Of a DNA stretch of 64,000 nucleotides, positions 9,267 through 18,402 are shown piece by piece. The notes beneath the pieces were generated by a model. That model ran no database searches. It worked only from the letters and a program-made list of their open reading frames with translations, and was not told the origin of the DNA. Source of the stretch: Bacillus pumilus (lineage in GTDB: Bacteria > Bacillota > Bacilli > Bacillales > Bacillaceae); contig NZ_CP101833.1 in assembly GCF_024498355.1 (NCBI RefSeq), positions 3,587,604-3,651,603 of the forward strand, read 5' to 3'. The position numbers and the translations under genes are program-made. Position 1 is the first letter of the stretch. Each line of letters starts with the position of its first letter.

Positions 9267-10472
9267 ATGGAAACAACAACACCAAGTGCCGTGCAAAAAG
9301 CATTATTAAGAGGGAAAAACAAGCAGGACCCGTATAACCCGTTTGATTGGTATGCCAAAATGCGTAAGGAATCGCCTGTTCATTTTGATGAAAACAGCCA
9401 AACATGGAGTGTGTTCACATATGATGAAGCAAAACGCGTAACTATTGATAAAGATACCTTTTCTAGTCAGCCTCCTAAAGACCAGCGGAAGCATTCTCTA
9501 ATGAAAACAATGGTGATGATGGACCCGCCAAAACACACGCGGATCCGCTCCATTGTGAGCAAAGCCTTTACACCTCGAGTGATGAAATTGTGGGAACCCC
9601 GTATTCAAGAATTAATGGATGAACTCATGGCGCAAATAGATGGGAAAGAAGAAATTGATCTTGTTCAAGACATCTCCTATCCGCTTCCTGTCATTGTCAT
9701 TGCAGAGCTTTTAGGTGTGCCGTCAGAACATAAACAATCCTTTAAAGAATGGTCAGATATTCTGGTTAGTATGCCTAAAAGTGAAAATGAAGAGGATGTA
9801 GCTGAATGGCAGAAAACACGAGATCAAGGCGAAGCTGACATGATGGCATTTTTTGCTGACATCATCGAAGACAAGCGTCAGCATCTCGGTGATGATTTGA
9901 TTTCTCTTTTAATTCAAGCTGAGGAGAATGGAGACAAGCTGTCAGCGGATGAATTAATCCCTTTCTGCAATCTTCTCCTTTTAGCAGGCAACGAAACGAC
10001 CACCAATCTGATCTCCAATATGATCTTTAGCTTGTTGGAAAAGCCGGGGGTGTATGAAGCGCTCGTTCAATCACCTGAGCTCATCCCGCGCGCTGTGGAG
10101 GAGGCCGTCCGTTTCCGTGCACCAGCACCTACAATCGTCCGTTATGTCAAAGAGGACACAGAGCTTGGAGGGAAAACGTTGAAAAAGGGAGACAATGTCA
10201 TTGTTTTTCTCGCTTCTGCCAACCGGGATGAGCGCCAGTTTTCAAACGCACATGAATACGATATACACCGCCATCCTAATCCTCATATCGGCTTCGGCCA
10301 CGGCATCCACTTCTGTCTAGGCGCACCACTTGCCCGCTTGGAAGCATGTACTGCTATCAAGGCCTTATTGGACCGATATGAGTCACTAGCGCTCCTCTCC
10401 TATGTGCCGATGACAAACAGCGGCATGTATGGACTGAAAGAGCTGAAGCTGCGCGTCACACCTCGCTCATAA
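9267..10472 (+). CDS. Cytochrome P450, CYP109 (YjiB-like) family
   Basis: This 401-residue soluble bacterial P450 has the I-helix oxygen-binding motif AGNETTTNLI near residue 240, the ExxR motif in EEAVRFRAP and the heme loop FGHGIHFCLGAPLARLE with the proximal ligand Cys350. The N-terminal GKNKQDPYNPF and the long central match place it with B. subtilis YjiB (CYP109B1), which oxidises fatty acids, terpenoids and steroids. The ATG at 9267 follows AAGGAG by eight bases, better than the upstream GTG/ATG codons. No ferredoxin or reductase gene lies nearby. The divergent TetR gene probably controls it. Confidence 0.92.
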   Translation: METTTPSAVQKALLRGKNKQDPYNPFDWYAKMRKESPVHFDENSQTWSVFTYDEAKRVTIDKDTFSSQPPKDQRKHSLMKTMVMMDPPKHTRIRSIVSKAFTPRVMKLWEPRIQELMDELMAQIDGKEEIDLVQDISYPLPVIVIAELLGVPSEHKQSFKEWSDILVSMPKSENEEDVAEWQKTRDQGEADMMAFFADIIEDKRQHLGDDLISLLIQAEENGDKLSADELIPFCNLLLLAGNETTTNLISNMIFSLLEKPGVYEALVQSPELIPRAVEEAVRFRAPAPTIVRYVKEDTELGGKTLKKGDNVIVFLASANRDERQFSNAHEYDIHRHPNPHIGFGHGIHFCLGAPLARLEACTAIKALLDRYESLALLSYVPMTNSGMYGLKELKLRVTPRS

Positions 10473-10478
10473 CAGAAA

Positions 10479-10507
10479 AGACTCCCACCAAGCATGGGAG
10501 TCTATTT
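10479..10507. terminator. Bidirectional terminator between P450 and yycE
   Basis: AGACTCCCA and TGGGAGTCT form a 9-bp stem. A short T-rich stretch follows on the plus strand and TTTTCTGTT on the minus strand. Confidence 0.8.
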
Positions 10508-10920
10508 TAAACGGGGGTAATTCCTTCTGTGTTCATGAGCACAACTCGGTATCCATCTGGATCTTCAATGGTTGCCCCTCCTCGATCCCAGTATGGGTTC
10601 GTAGAGGTGACATGCCGTCCGCCAAATGAGATCAGTCTCTTTTTCATCTGCTGAAACTCCTGTTCATCAGGAATATAGAAAACAAGCAGCTGTTCTGGAT
10701 GCGGAACGGGCAGGCCCTCTTCTTCTTCATGTTTGGTGATTTCTAAATGAACATGCTGGTGAGGAAGTCCGAGCATCACACCATCATACCCTTCATGCTG
10801 ATCAAATGAGCCTATTCGTTTGAGCCCTAAGCCTTCTTCATAAAAGGAAACAACCTCGTTCATGTTGGCTGTTGGACGTGCGATGCGTAATTGAGCGGCT
10901 TTGAACTGTTGAAATTCCAT
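10507..10920 (-). CDS. yycE: VOC (glyoxalase/bleomycin resistance) fold protein YycE
   Basis: The 137-residue protein contains two beta-alpha-beta-beta-beta modules of the vicinal oxygen chelate superfamily, with FYEEGLGLKRIG at the start of module one and IEDPDGYRVVLMN closing module two. It resembles YycE of B. subtilis, which sits at the same place next to dnaC and has a known structure but no assigned substrate. Possible metal ligands (for example His56 and Glu58 in HVHLEI) are present. It stands alone between two terminators. Confidence 0.85.
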   Translation of the reverse strand: MEFQQFKAAQLRIARPTANMNEVVSFYEEGLGLKRIGSFDQHEGYDGVMLGLPHQHVHLEITKHEEEEGLPVPHPEQLLVFYIPDEQEFQQMKKRLISFGGRHVTSTNPYWDRGGATIEDPDGYRVVLMNTEGITPV

Positions 10921-11020
10921 CTGTCATCACTCCTTTTCTCCTTTTAGTATACGATCTCTTTTTCTCTCTCTCCTCCTCATTTCGGCTGTTTTTCAGTCAT
11001 TCTTTCGATGTAGATGGATC

Positions 11021-11050
11021 AAAAAAGCCCAGCTTCTTGAGCTGGGCTTT
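11021..11050 (-). terminator. Terminator of dnaC
   Basis: The minus strand reads AAAGCCCAGCT-CAAGA-AGCTGGGCTTTTTT, an 11-bp perfect stem with T-tail that overlaps the dnaC stop. Confidence 0.92.
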
Positions 11051-12413
11051 AAGCACCGGGCGGAACACCCGTATCGTCAAATCTTCTTTCCAGGTTGACG
11101 AATTTGTTATATTCTTTGACGAAGGCCAGTGAAACCGTACCAACTGGACCGTTACGCTGTTTGGCAATAATGATTTCAATAATGTTCTTATTCTCTGATT
11201 CTTTGTCGTAGTAATCATCACGATAAAGGAATGCCACGATATCGGCATCCTGCTCAATACTTCCTGATTCACGAATATCAGACATCATCGGACGTTTATC
11301 CTGACGCTGCTCTACTCCGCGGGAAAGCTGAGACAGGGCAATGACAGGAACTTCAAGTTCCCTTGCCAGCGATTTTAAAGCCCTAGAGATTTCAGATACC
11401 TCTTGCTGACGGTTATCGCTTGATCGTCCGCTCCCTTGAATGAGCTGCAAGTAGTCAATCAGGATCATCCCAAGACCGTTTTCTTGCTTCAACCGGCGGC
11501 ATTTAGAGCGAATTTCACTCACTCTGATCCCAGGTGTATCGTCAATGAAAATTCCACTGTTTGATAACGAGCCCATTGCCATTGTCAGCTTACCCCAGTC
11601 CTCTTCTGTCAGATTACCGGTTCTTAGGTTCTGTGCATTGATATTTCCCTCTGCACAAAGCATACGCATGACAAGCTGCTCAGCACCCATCTCTAAACTA
11701 AAGATGGCGACACTTTCGTCTGTCTTCGTCGCGACATTTTGTGCAATGTTCAATGCGAAGGCTGTTTTCCCTACCGATGGACGAGCCGCTACAATAATCA
11801 AGTCATTTCGCTGGAAGCCAGCTGTCATCCGGTCAAGCTCAGAGAATCCCGTTGGAATCCCTGTGATATCGCCTTTTCGGTTATGAAGCTGTTCAATATT
11901 ATCATATGTCTGAACAAGAACGTCCTTAATGTTTTGGAAAGCTCCTGAGTTTTTACGCTGCGCCACTTCCATAATGGTTTTTTCAGCATCACTCAATAGA
12001 TCCTCTACTTCATCCTCACGCGTATATCCATCCTGTGCAATGGTTGTCGCTGTACGAATCAGACGTCTTAAAATGGATTTTTCTTCTACAATTTTTGCAT
12101 AGTATTCGATGTTTGCGGCAGTTGGGACAGAGTTCGCAATATCCGTTAAATACGAAATCCCGCCTACCTCTTCTAGTAAGTCTGTATTGGCAAGTTCTGA
12201 TGTCACCGTGACAAGGTCAACCGGTTCTCCTCTATCACCAAGTACAAGCATCGCATTGTAAATCTTTTGATGCGACATTCTATAGAAATCCTCTGGAATT
12301 AATACCTCAGAAGCGAGCGTTAGCGCAGATGGTTCTAAAAAAACAGCACCTAATACGGCCTGCTCGGCTTCTATATTTTGCGGCGGCAGCCGGTCATCGA
12401 GAAGTTCCGTCAT
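11049..12413 (-). CDS. dnaC: Replicative DNA helicase (DnaB family)
   Basis: The 454-residue protein is the hexameric 5'-3' replicative helicase, named DnaC in Bacillus. It has an N-terminal domain starting LPPQNIEAEQAVLGA, a linker, and a RecA-like motor with Walker A ARPSVGKTAFAL near residue 214, Walker B MILIDYLQLI, the FSLEMGAEQL segment and the arginine-finger region. Length equals that of B. subtilis DnaC. The ATG at 12413 follows AAAGGA; the in-frame GTG nine bases upstream is too close to that site. The helicase is loaded at oriC by DnaD/DnaB/DnaI. Confidence 0.98.
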   Translation of the reverse strand: MTELLDDRLPPQNIEAEQAVLGAVFLEPSALTLASEVLIPEDFYRMSHQKIYNAMLVLGDRGEPVDLVTVTSELANTDLLEEVGGISYLTDIANSVPTAANIEYYAKIVEEKSILRRLIRTATTIAQDGYTREDEVEDLLSDAEKTIMEVAQRKNSGAFQNIKDVLVQTYDNIEQLHNRKGDITGIPTGFSELDRMTAGFQRNDLIIVAARPSVGKTAFALNIAQNVATKTDESVAIFSLEMGAEQLVMRMLCAEGNINAQNLRTGNLTEEDWGKLTMAMGSLSNSGIFIDDTPGIRVSEIRSKCRRLKQENGLGMILIDYLQLIQGSGRSSDNRQQEVSEISRALKSLARELEVPVIALSQLSRGVEQRQDKRPMMSDIRESGSIEQDADIVAFLYRDDYYDKESENKNIIEIIIAKQRNGPVGTVSLAFVKEYNKFVNLERRFDDTGVPPGA

Positions 12414-12554
12414 GCCAAGCACCGTCCTTTCATAAAAAAAATACGCTACTCATCATTTTAACATTTTCATCAATAAAAAAGTGAAAAACATCGACTATAG
12501 TCAAAATTACCATGTTGATATTTTGTGCAAACCAGCGCATTTCAATAGAAAAGA

Positions 12555-12585
12555 CTCTGTAACATCAATTGTTATAGAGTCCTTC
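12555..12585 (-). terminator. Terminator of the DUF4885-like gene
   Basis: The minus strand has GACTCTATAACAA and TTGTTACAGAGTC as an almost perfect stem, followed by TTTTCTATT. It lies about 80 bp beyond the stop at 12667. Confidence 0.7.
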
Positions 12586-12666
12586 GTTATCGCTAATGGA
12601 ATTTCGATTTGTTGCCGTTCACACATGTAATCGACGCTCCAACATGGCATGTTCGGATGCGTTTTT

Positions 12667-13620
12667 CTAATCTATCGTTTTCTTAACCCCATAATTCACT
12701 TTTTGCCCAATGTCTTGTAAAGAACCGTTTTGATAACCAATAGATAAAACCAAATCTGGAATGGAATCAAACCCGTTTTTGGCTAGATCGAATAGCTGTG
12801 CACCGTAATGTGAAGCGGCAATGCGCGCATTTTCTGCTGTATATGGATTTTTAAGAAGTTCTTCTTTGTATAGATCAAAAATATTCGTTCCGTTATCCGT
12901 TACAAATTGACCATTTACAATGCTTAAATCCTTTAAATTGTAGCCTGTCACCGTTTTGATTTGATTGACAAGATGGAACTTTGCCAGAGAATCCGGTGTG
13001 AATTGAGTAGAATCATCATTTCTGCTTTTCATGATATGGAAAAATAATTCTCTTGTATTGTTGGTTGTATTTAATAAGTCTTCTATTTGTTTCATCAGCG
13101 TTTCGTCTTTTGAACCACTTACCACCAATTTAAAATTGTTCGGGTCAATGGTAAAAGTTAGATTTGTGTTTTTAGGAATGGATATCCCGTTTTTAGAGAA
13201 TAAATCTTGTAATTGTTCGTTGACCTTTTGACGATTGGATATTTTTTTCTCTACGCTTTCTTGGGTTGGATCGTACCGTTTTTCATTACGGAAGATGGCA
13301 TCATTAAAGTCATATTGACCTCCTTTTCCAGAATTAGCCCAGCCAATCTCCATCGTATATGCAGCTTCTCTTTCTACTTTAGTTAGATCACTCCTAAAAT
13401 AAGGCGAGCGTGGATTTCGATACTTATCGTGTATATGACCATGAGGATTTTTGAAACGTTTATTTTGTTCATTTATTTTTTCATATTTTTCATCTAGTAT
13501 TTTCATCCGTCTATCAGATTCGGTCATCACCTCATTTGTACTTTTAATAGATTGACCTTTATAATCGATTCTGTTCTGATTGTTTGAAACACCTGCCGTG
13601 TATGACGTATTAATATTCAT
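12667..13620 (-). CDS. Uncharacterised DUF4885-like protein
   Basis: The 317-residue soluble protein starts NINTSYTAGVSNNQNRID and is rich in Asn, Lys and Asp, without signal peptide or membrane helix. The pattern resembles Bacillus DUF4885 proteins as I remember them; I cannot confirm this without a profile search. A clear ribosome-binding site AAGGAG stands before the ATG. It has its own terminator and is divergent from a secreted-protein gene. Base composition is visibly more AT-rich than in dnaC, suggesting acquisition. Function is unknown; a secreted or sporulation-related role would be guesswork. Confidence 0.75.
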   Translation of the reverse strand: MNINTSYTAGVSNNQNRIDYKGQSIKSTNEVMTESDRRMKILDEKYEKINEQNKRFKNPHGHIHDKYRNPRSPYFRSDLTKVEREAAYTMEIGWANSGKGGQYDFNDAIFRNEKRYDPTQESVEKKISNRQKVNEQLQDLFSKNGISIPKNTNLTFTIDPNNFKLVVSGSKDETLMKQIEDLLNTTNNTRELFFHIMKSRNDDSTQFTPDSLAKFHLVNQIKTVTGYNLKDLSIVNGQFVTDNGTNIFDLYKEELLKNPYTAENARIAASHYGAQLFDLAKNGFDSIPDLVLSIGYQNGSLQDIGQKVNYGVKKTID

Positions 13621-13727
13621 TTTGATTCTCCTTTTTAAAAAATAGTGATTATTAAATATATCGGCAATTCAGTTAAAATTTGTTAGTTTTGATCCGATAT
13701 AGTAATTATTACAAGGAGGGTTAAAAT

Positions 13728-14585
13728 ATGACAAATACTATCTTCAAACGTTTTTTGTTACCTGCATTGGTATTAGTGCTTGTTACTAGTTTTTTTGCAC
13801 CTCATTCAGCAGAAGCGGCTATTACGGGGAATAACAGCCCTAACACAGCAAGCTCAATGGGATATTGGAAAAATAGTCGCCCAGATACAACAATCTTACC
13901 TGAAGGTGAAAATGAAGCGTATTATCAGTTCACGATCAATAAGGGTGAAAGGGTCTATGTGCGAAGTTCGTATAATAAGCAATATACGGGGATGAAAATC
14001 GAGGTGTATAATTCGAAGAGCTCTAAACCAGGGTCAAGAGTGATTAATCCTGATTCAGTAACACCCTTTATATTTGCAAATACTGGTGACGTTACTTCAA
14101 CTTCAGAAACTTATTTTGTGAAAGTGACCCGTGGCTCATATACAGGGAATATGTATTTTACTGTCTCCATTCAAGATCGTATCAAATCTGGGAATGGGAC
14201 ATTCAATTTTACCGGGACTGCTACCAACCTGGGGAATTCATCTTTGAATCTAGCAGGTGTTGATTCTTCTGTCATTACAATGGATTTAACGACCAATTCT
14301 TCTATTCCTAACAATGCTATCGTTAAATCGATTTCAACAACTAGTACCCAATCGCCTAACCAAGGAAATGTCACACACAAACTGATGGCTGATGAAAACA
14401 AGATTTGGAACCAATCACTTTTTTCATCTGCAACAAGTGGGTCTTATCATATTTCACTGGAAGATGAATTAAAAGTGGCTCAAAAATGGAGCTTTAAGTA
14501 CAACGCAAAGGCTACTGCGAGATCTACTATGAGCAATGTCAAAGCCGATATTCGTTACGAATATGATGTCACAGATGGATTCTAA
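13728..14585 (+). CDS. Secreted protein of unknown function
   Basis: The 285-residue product has a classical signal peptide: positive N-terminus, hydrophobic stretch LLPALVLVLVTSFF and an AEA cleavage site near residue 30. The mature part is rich in Ser, Thr and Asn. Residues about 45-150 (YYQFTINKGERVYVRSSYNK, YFVKVTRG, YFTVSIQD) look like a bacterial pre-peptidase C-terminal or carbohydrate-binding beta-sandwich; the C-terminal half is also predicted beta-rich. No catalytic motif is visible. AAGGAGGG precedes the ATG. It is divergent from the DUF4885-like gene and has its own terminator. Confidence 0.8.
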   Translation: MTNTIFKRFLLPALVLVLVTSFFAPHSAEAAITGNNSPNTASSMGYWKNSRPDTTILPEGENEAYYQFTINKGERVYVRSSYNKQYTGMKIEVYNSKSSKPGSRVINPDSVTPFIFANTGDVTSTSETYFVKVTRGSYTGNMYFTVSIQDRIKSGNGTFNFTGTATNLGNSSLNLAGVDSSVITMDLTTNSSIPNNAIVKSISTTSTQSPNQGNVTHKLMADENKIWNQSLFSSATSGSYHISLEDELKVAQKWSFKYNAKATARSTMSNVKADIRYEYDVTDGF

Positions 14586-14621
14586 TTGAATGGTGTTTAC
14601 AGACATGTACACCGATTGATC

Positions 14622-14651
14622 AAAAAGTAAGGGGACATCCCTTACTTTTTT
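14622..14651 (+). terminator. Terminator of the secreted-protein gene
   Basis: AAAAAGTAAGGG and CCCTTACTTTTT pair round GACAT, with the T-run completing the signal. Confidence 0.9.
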
Positions 14652-14746
14652 CATTTCCGCATTTTTGATGCTATATGATATTTGGCCAACTTTAAAACAG
14701 CACCGTGCTTCCATAAGAAATAAGCTACTCATAAAAAGTGAAAGTG

Positions 14747-14965
14747 TTAATGGTGGTTTTGCTTGAGGGCATGTTGAAAGAGGAGGATGGTGATCATATC
14801 GGTGGCTCGCTGGTATAAATCCCATTGTTCATAGGCCGCAAATGTCATCCGTATTTCATGTAATGATTGCTTCATTTCTTGATATTCTTCCACTGTAAAC
14901 GCATTTTTCAGTTTGAGCTGATGTTCAAGCAGTTTTAGCCTTAGCTTTCCTAATGGAGTTTTCAT
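14747..14965 (-). CDS. Small hypothetical helical protein
   Basis: The 72-residue frame encodes a charged, helix-rich polypeptide (KTPLGKLRLKLLEHQLKLKN, then an acidic middle and hydrophobic DMITILLFQHAL). The pattern of residues looks like a real coiled-coil-forming protein rather than a shadow frame, and nothing is encoded opposite. The upstream AAGGGAATG is a weak, distant ribosome-binding site. I do not recognise a family. Confidence 0.45.
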   Translation of the reverse strand: MKTPLGKLRLKLLEHQLKLKNAFTVEEYQEMKQSLHEIRMTFAAYEQWDLYQRATDMITILLFQHALKQNHH

Positions 14966-15334
14966 TCTGCCTACATTCCCTTCGATCTTGTCTTCCTTAG
15001 AAAATTGTATATGAATTTACGCATGATATTGAATAAGTTGTGAGATATGCTCACCAGCTTTTCGAAAAATTCTCCTCTTTTTTCCTAAAAATACAAGAAG
15101 GTCTATAGACTTATTTTTCCTCAAAATGATTTCAAGAAGAAAAACCTATATATATTCCTGAATCAAACAGAAGAAAATGGTAAATATCTCGAGACGGTCA
15201 AGGTCTTTTGACATTTCTCCTCTTTTTAAATGACTCAGTCTGGCATTCACTATTTCCACTCATTTGGTAGTTATTTAGTCCTTTATTTTCATAATATTTA
15301 GATTAAATTATCAACTACACGACTAAATGAACAT

Positions 15335-15363
15335 TTGACTTCATAATTGATAACCATTATCAT
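15335..15363 (+). promoter_or_regulatory. Promoter of the besA-dhb operon
   Basis: A -35 TTGACT (15335-15340) and -10 TATCAT (15358-15363) stand 17 bp apart. The -10 lies inside the first Fur box. Transcription would start near 15370 and give a leader of about 130 bases before besA. The rest of the 14966-15334 gap is AT-rich and shows no further gene. Confidence 0.8.
15348..15362 (+). promoter_or_regulatory. Fur box 1 of the dhb operon
   Basis: TGATAACCATTATCA matches the 7-1-7 Bacillus Fur box TGATAATnATTATCA at 13 of 14 specified positions and covers the -10 region. Confidence 0.9.
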
Positions 15364-15384
15364 TTGATTTGCTTGCGTGATAAT

Positions 15385-15399
15385 TGAGAATCATTTTCA
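15385..15399 (+). promoter_or_regulatory. Fur box 2 of the dhb operon
   Basis: TGAGAATCATTTTCA matches the Fur box with two symmetric substitutions, and an extra half-site TGATAAT stands directly before it (15378-15384). It lies just downstream of the expected transcription start. Confidence 0.85.
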
Positions 15400-15499
15400 T
15401 TTGAAGGGACCATTCTTCAATCTCTACACTCATCCTATATCCGCAAGCCCGCTTTTATCAGCATATGAGAGTCAATTTGAGGAAGGGGATATTTTACAC

Positions 15500-16378
15500 A
15501 TGTCCAAACGCCCTGAAGGAATGGGTACTGAGGATTCTCTTTTCAGAGAAAGCCGTCCTTTTTTTATACCTGGGACGGAGCAACTGGATATCACAGCACA
15601 CCCTTACAGACTTTTTATATTTAAACCGAATACTACTCCTCCAGCGGCTGGTTTTCCAGTCATGTACGTGCTTGATGGAAATTCACTTTTTGGCACAATG
15701 GTCGAAGCACTTCGTCTACAGTCAAGAAGACCTGAAAAAACAGGTGTCGTACCTGCCATCATTGTTGGAATTGGCTATCAGACAGAAGCGCCCTATCATC
15801 CGCTCAGGCATTATGATCTCACTCTTACCGGCCCTGACGCTTCCATTGGTGGCAAAAGAAAGGACTTCTCCAACCATACATATGGCGGGGCCTCTGCGTT
15901 CTTTTCTTTTTTAGAAAAGATTGTAAAGCCTTATATCGAGCAGCGCTTTCCGATCAACCAGAGTCGTCAAACACTGTTTGGACACTCTCTTGGCGGTCTT
16001 TTTGTATTACACACACTATTTGAGCACCCTGATGCTTATCAGACATATATTGCGGGCAGTCCTTCTATCCACTGGAACAAAGAATTATTTCTAGAAAAAG
16101 AACACCAATTCACCAGCCATATACGTCAGATGTCTATGAATGTCAGGCTGCTTGTAGGTGTAGGTGAGTTAGAAAAACACCACCCATGTCAAATGAATGA
16201 TCATGCACAGTCACTAGCAAACCGCATGCTGCCTTTATCCTCATATGGCTTGCATTCCGCCTATCACGAGTTCCCTGAAGAAGGACATACGTCAGTTTTA
16301 CCGGTACTGATGAATTACGCTTTTCGTTTTGCACTCTATCATGATCCATTAACAACCACAGATATGAAAGAAAGGTAG
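15500..16378 (+). CDS. besA: Bacillibactin trilactone esterase BesA (YuiI type)
   Basis: The 292-residue protein is an alpha/beta-hydrolase of the IroE/Fes-like esterase family. It has the oxyanion region PVMYVLDGNSLF and nucleophile elbow FGHSLGGLFVLH, with a C-terminal EEGHTSVLP giving the His. In B. subtilis BesA hydrolyses imported ferri-bacillibactin to free the iron, and yuiI is also next to dhbA. The ATG at 15500 follows GAGGAAGGGG; the first in-frame GTG at 15377 lies within the Fur region and the extra residues look non-conserved. It is the first gene of the operon and ends 7 bp before dhbA. Confidence 0.9.
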   Translation: MSKRPEGMGTEDSLFRESRPFFIPGTEQLDITAHPYRLFIFKPNTTPPAAGFPVMYVLDGNSLFGTMVEALRLQSRRPEKTGVVPAIIVGIGYQTEAPYHPLRHYDLTLTGPDASIGGKRKDFSNHTYGGASAFFSFLEKIVKPYIEQRFPINQSRQTLFGHSLGGLFVLHTLFEHPDAYQTYIAGSPSIHWNKELFLEKEHQFTSHIRQMSMNVRLLVGVGELEKHHPCQMNDHAQSLANRMLPLSSYGLHSAYHEFPEEGHTSVLPVLMNYAFRFALYHDPLTTTDMKER

Positions 16379-16385
16379 TGAACAC

Positions 16386-17171
16386 ATGAAATATAGTGGT
16401 CTATCTCAAAAGATTGTGCTTATCACAGGAGCCGGACAAGGTATTGGACAAGCAGTTGCGCAAAGACTAGCCGAAGAAGGTGCGATCATTGCGGCAGTTG
16501 ACGCAAATGAAGATCAACTGCAAAGTACTGTTCAACAAATGAACGATGAAGGAATACACGCCTTTGCCTATCCATGTGATATTAGCGATCAAACTTCTGT
16601 TCAACATGTTGTCAGCCAAATTGAACAGCAGCTTGGACCCATTTATTTACTGGTCAATGTAGCAGGCATTCTTCGAATGGGTTCTATTAACCAGCTTCGA
16701 GCAGACGACTGGGAACAGACCTTTGCAGTCAACACACATGGTGTCTTTTACGTATCTCAAGCTGTCTCCAAATACATGATAAAAAGAACAGAGGGAGTCA
16801 TTGTGACCATCAGCTCTAACGCCGGTGGCATTCCTAGAATGAATATGGCTGCCTATGCCGCTTCAAAAGCAGCAGCTACTTCCTTTACAAAAACACTTGG
16901 ATTAGAGCTAGCATCCTACGGAATTAGATGCAATGTCGTCTCTCCTGGCTCTACCGCAACACCTATGCAATGGGCGTTATGGTCTGATGAACATGGTGCA
17001 GACAATGTGATCAAAGGTTCATTAGAGACGTATAAAACCGGTATTCCTTTACAAAAAATCGCTGATCCTCAAAGTATCGCTGATGCAGTACTCTTCTTTG
17101 CATCTGAGCAAGCCAGTCACATTACGATGCAGAATCTGACGATTGATGGTGGCGCAACACTCGGAATCTAG
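16386..17171 (+). CDS. dhbA: 2,3-dihydro-2,3-dihydroxybenzoate dehydrogenase
   Basis: DhbA oxidises 2,3-dihydro-DHB to 2,3-dihydroxybenzoate with NAD, the last step of aryl-acid synthesis. The 261-residue protein is a classical short-chain dehydrogenase with the NAD motif TGAGQGIG (residues 14-21), NVAG near residue 90, the catalytic Ser and the YAASK motif with Tyr157 and Lys161. The length equals that of B. subtilis DhbA. It lies between besA and dhbC in an unbroken operon. Confidence 0.96.
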   Translation: MKYSGLSQKIVLITGAGQGIGQAVAQRLAEEGAIIAAVDANEDQLQSTVQQMNDEGIHAFAYPCDISDQTSVQHVVSQIEQQLGPIYLLVNVAGILRMGSINQLRADDWEQTFAVNTHGVFYVSQAVSKYMIKRTEGVIVTISSNAGGIPRMNMAAYAASKAAATSFTKTLGLELASYGIRCNVVSPGSTATPMQWALWSDEHGADNVIKGSLETYKTGIPLQKIADPQSIADAVLFFASEQASHITMQNLTIDGGATLGI

Positions 17172-17197
17172 CATTTCATCAAAAAGGAGGCCTTTTC

Positions 17198-18379
17198 ATG
17201 AAACATTCATTATTGTCGACAGAAGAAAAAGTACAGTTGATCCAAGACTATCAGCCAGGCTCTTTTTTCCTTGCTTCCCCTAAACGCACGATACTGGCAG
17301 AAGGGATCTTCCAGCATATTGAAACCAATCAGCTAAATGAACTATCCAAAAGGGTAGCGCACGTATTTGACGCTGCCAAACAAGCTGGTATTCGAACACC
17401 GATTGTTGCAGGTGCTGTTCCGTTTGATCCGGCGCAACCGGTTCGCTTAAGTGTTCCAGCCCACGTGCAGTTTAGTGATCCACTCGAATTTCATCAAGGT
17501 GATGAGAAGACGGAAGTGGCAGCTCCATCCTATGAGGTGACACCTGTCCCCTCTCCAGATGTCTACATGAAAGGTGTGAACGAAGGGTTAGCTAAAATTG
17601 AGAAAGGAGAGCTTAGCAAAATCGTACTCTCTCGATCTCTCCATCTCAAATCAAATCGAGAAATGAATACGAAAGCAATACTCGAACGGCTTGCTCTTCA
17701 TAACACGACTGGCTATACGTTTGCTGCAAATGTAGCTGATCCGAAATCTTCCCAAGAGCGAACACTTCTTGGCGCAAGCCCTGAGCTGCTTCTTTCAAAG
17801 ACTGGTTCATCTGTTATTTCCAATCCACTCGCTGGTTCTCGGCCACGCAGTTCAGATCCAGTAGAAGACCAGCGCCGTCACGATGAACTACTTACTTCAG
17901 CGAAGGATTTACACGAACATGCAGTGGTTGTCGATGCTGTCACTAAGGCGCTCGCTCCTTACTGTCATACACTAAATGTGCCTGCATCACCATCAGTCAT
18001 ACAAACAGAAACGATGTGGCATTTATCTACTGTCGTAAAAGGTGAATTAATAGATGCAGGAGTGTCTTCAATTGATTTAGCACTTAGCCTTCATCCAACA
18101 CCCGCAGTATGCGGAACACCTACAGCAGATGCACGTGCAGCAATCCAAGCGATTGAACCCTTCGATCGAGGATTTTTCACAGGAATGATCGGCTGGTCAG
18201 ATGAAAATGGTGATGGTGATTGGATTGTCACCATTCGTTGTGCAGAAGCTGAGGGTCACTCCCTTCGCCTATTTGCTGGTGCAGGAGTGGTCAAAGGATC
18301 AAAGGCAGAAGAAGAGCTAGCCGAAACATCTGCAAAATTCAACACGATGCTTCATGCTATGGGCATCCATCATCTATAA
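17198..18379 (+). CDS. dhbC: Isochorismate synthase
   Basis: DhbC converts chorismate to isochorismate at the entry to 2,3-dihydroxybenzoate synthesis. The 393-residue protein belongs to the chorismate-binding family: [12 protein letters not shown] in the middle, NPLAGSRPR, the metal-binding [10 protein letters not shown] and a C-terminal GFFTGMIGW and [12 protein letters not shown]. The strong ribosome-binding site AAAAAGGAGG precedes the ATG. It sits third in the operon. Confidence 0.97.
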   Translation: MKHSLLSTEEKVQLIQDYQPGSFFLASPKRTILAEGIFQHIETNQLNELSKRVAHVFDAAKQAGIRTPIVAGAVPFDPAQPVRLSVPAHVQFSDPLEFHQGDEKTEVAAPSYEVTPVPSPDVYMKGVNEGLAKIEKGELSKIVLSRSLHLKSNREMNTKAILERLALHNTTGYTFAANVADPKSSQERTLLGASPELLLSKTGSSVISNPLAGSRPRSSDPVEDQRRHDELLTSAKDLHEHAVVVDAVTKALAPYCHTLNVPASPSVIQTETMWHLSTVVKGELIDAGVSSIDLALSLHPTPAVCGTPTADARAAIQAIEPFDRGFFTGMIGWSDENGDGDWIVTIRCAEAEGHSLRLFAGAGVVKGSKAEEELAETSAKFNTMLHAMGIHHL

Positions 18380-18402
18380 AAATACACAGGAGATGACAAA
18401 AC

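Noticed and set aside
15377..15499. N-terminal extension of besA starting at GTG 15377
   Set aside because: The codons lie in the second Fur box and leader, and a better ribosome-binding site precedes ATG 15500.
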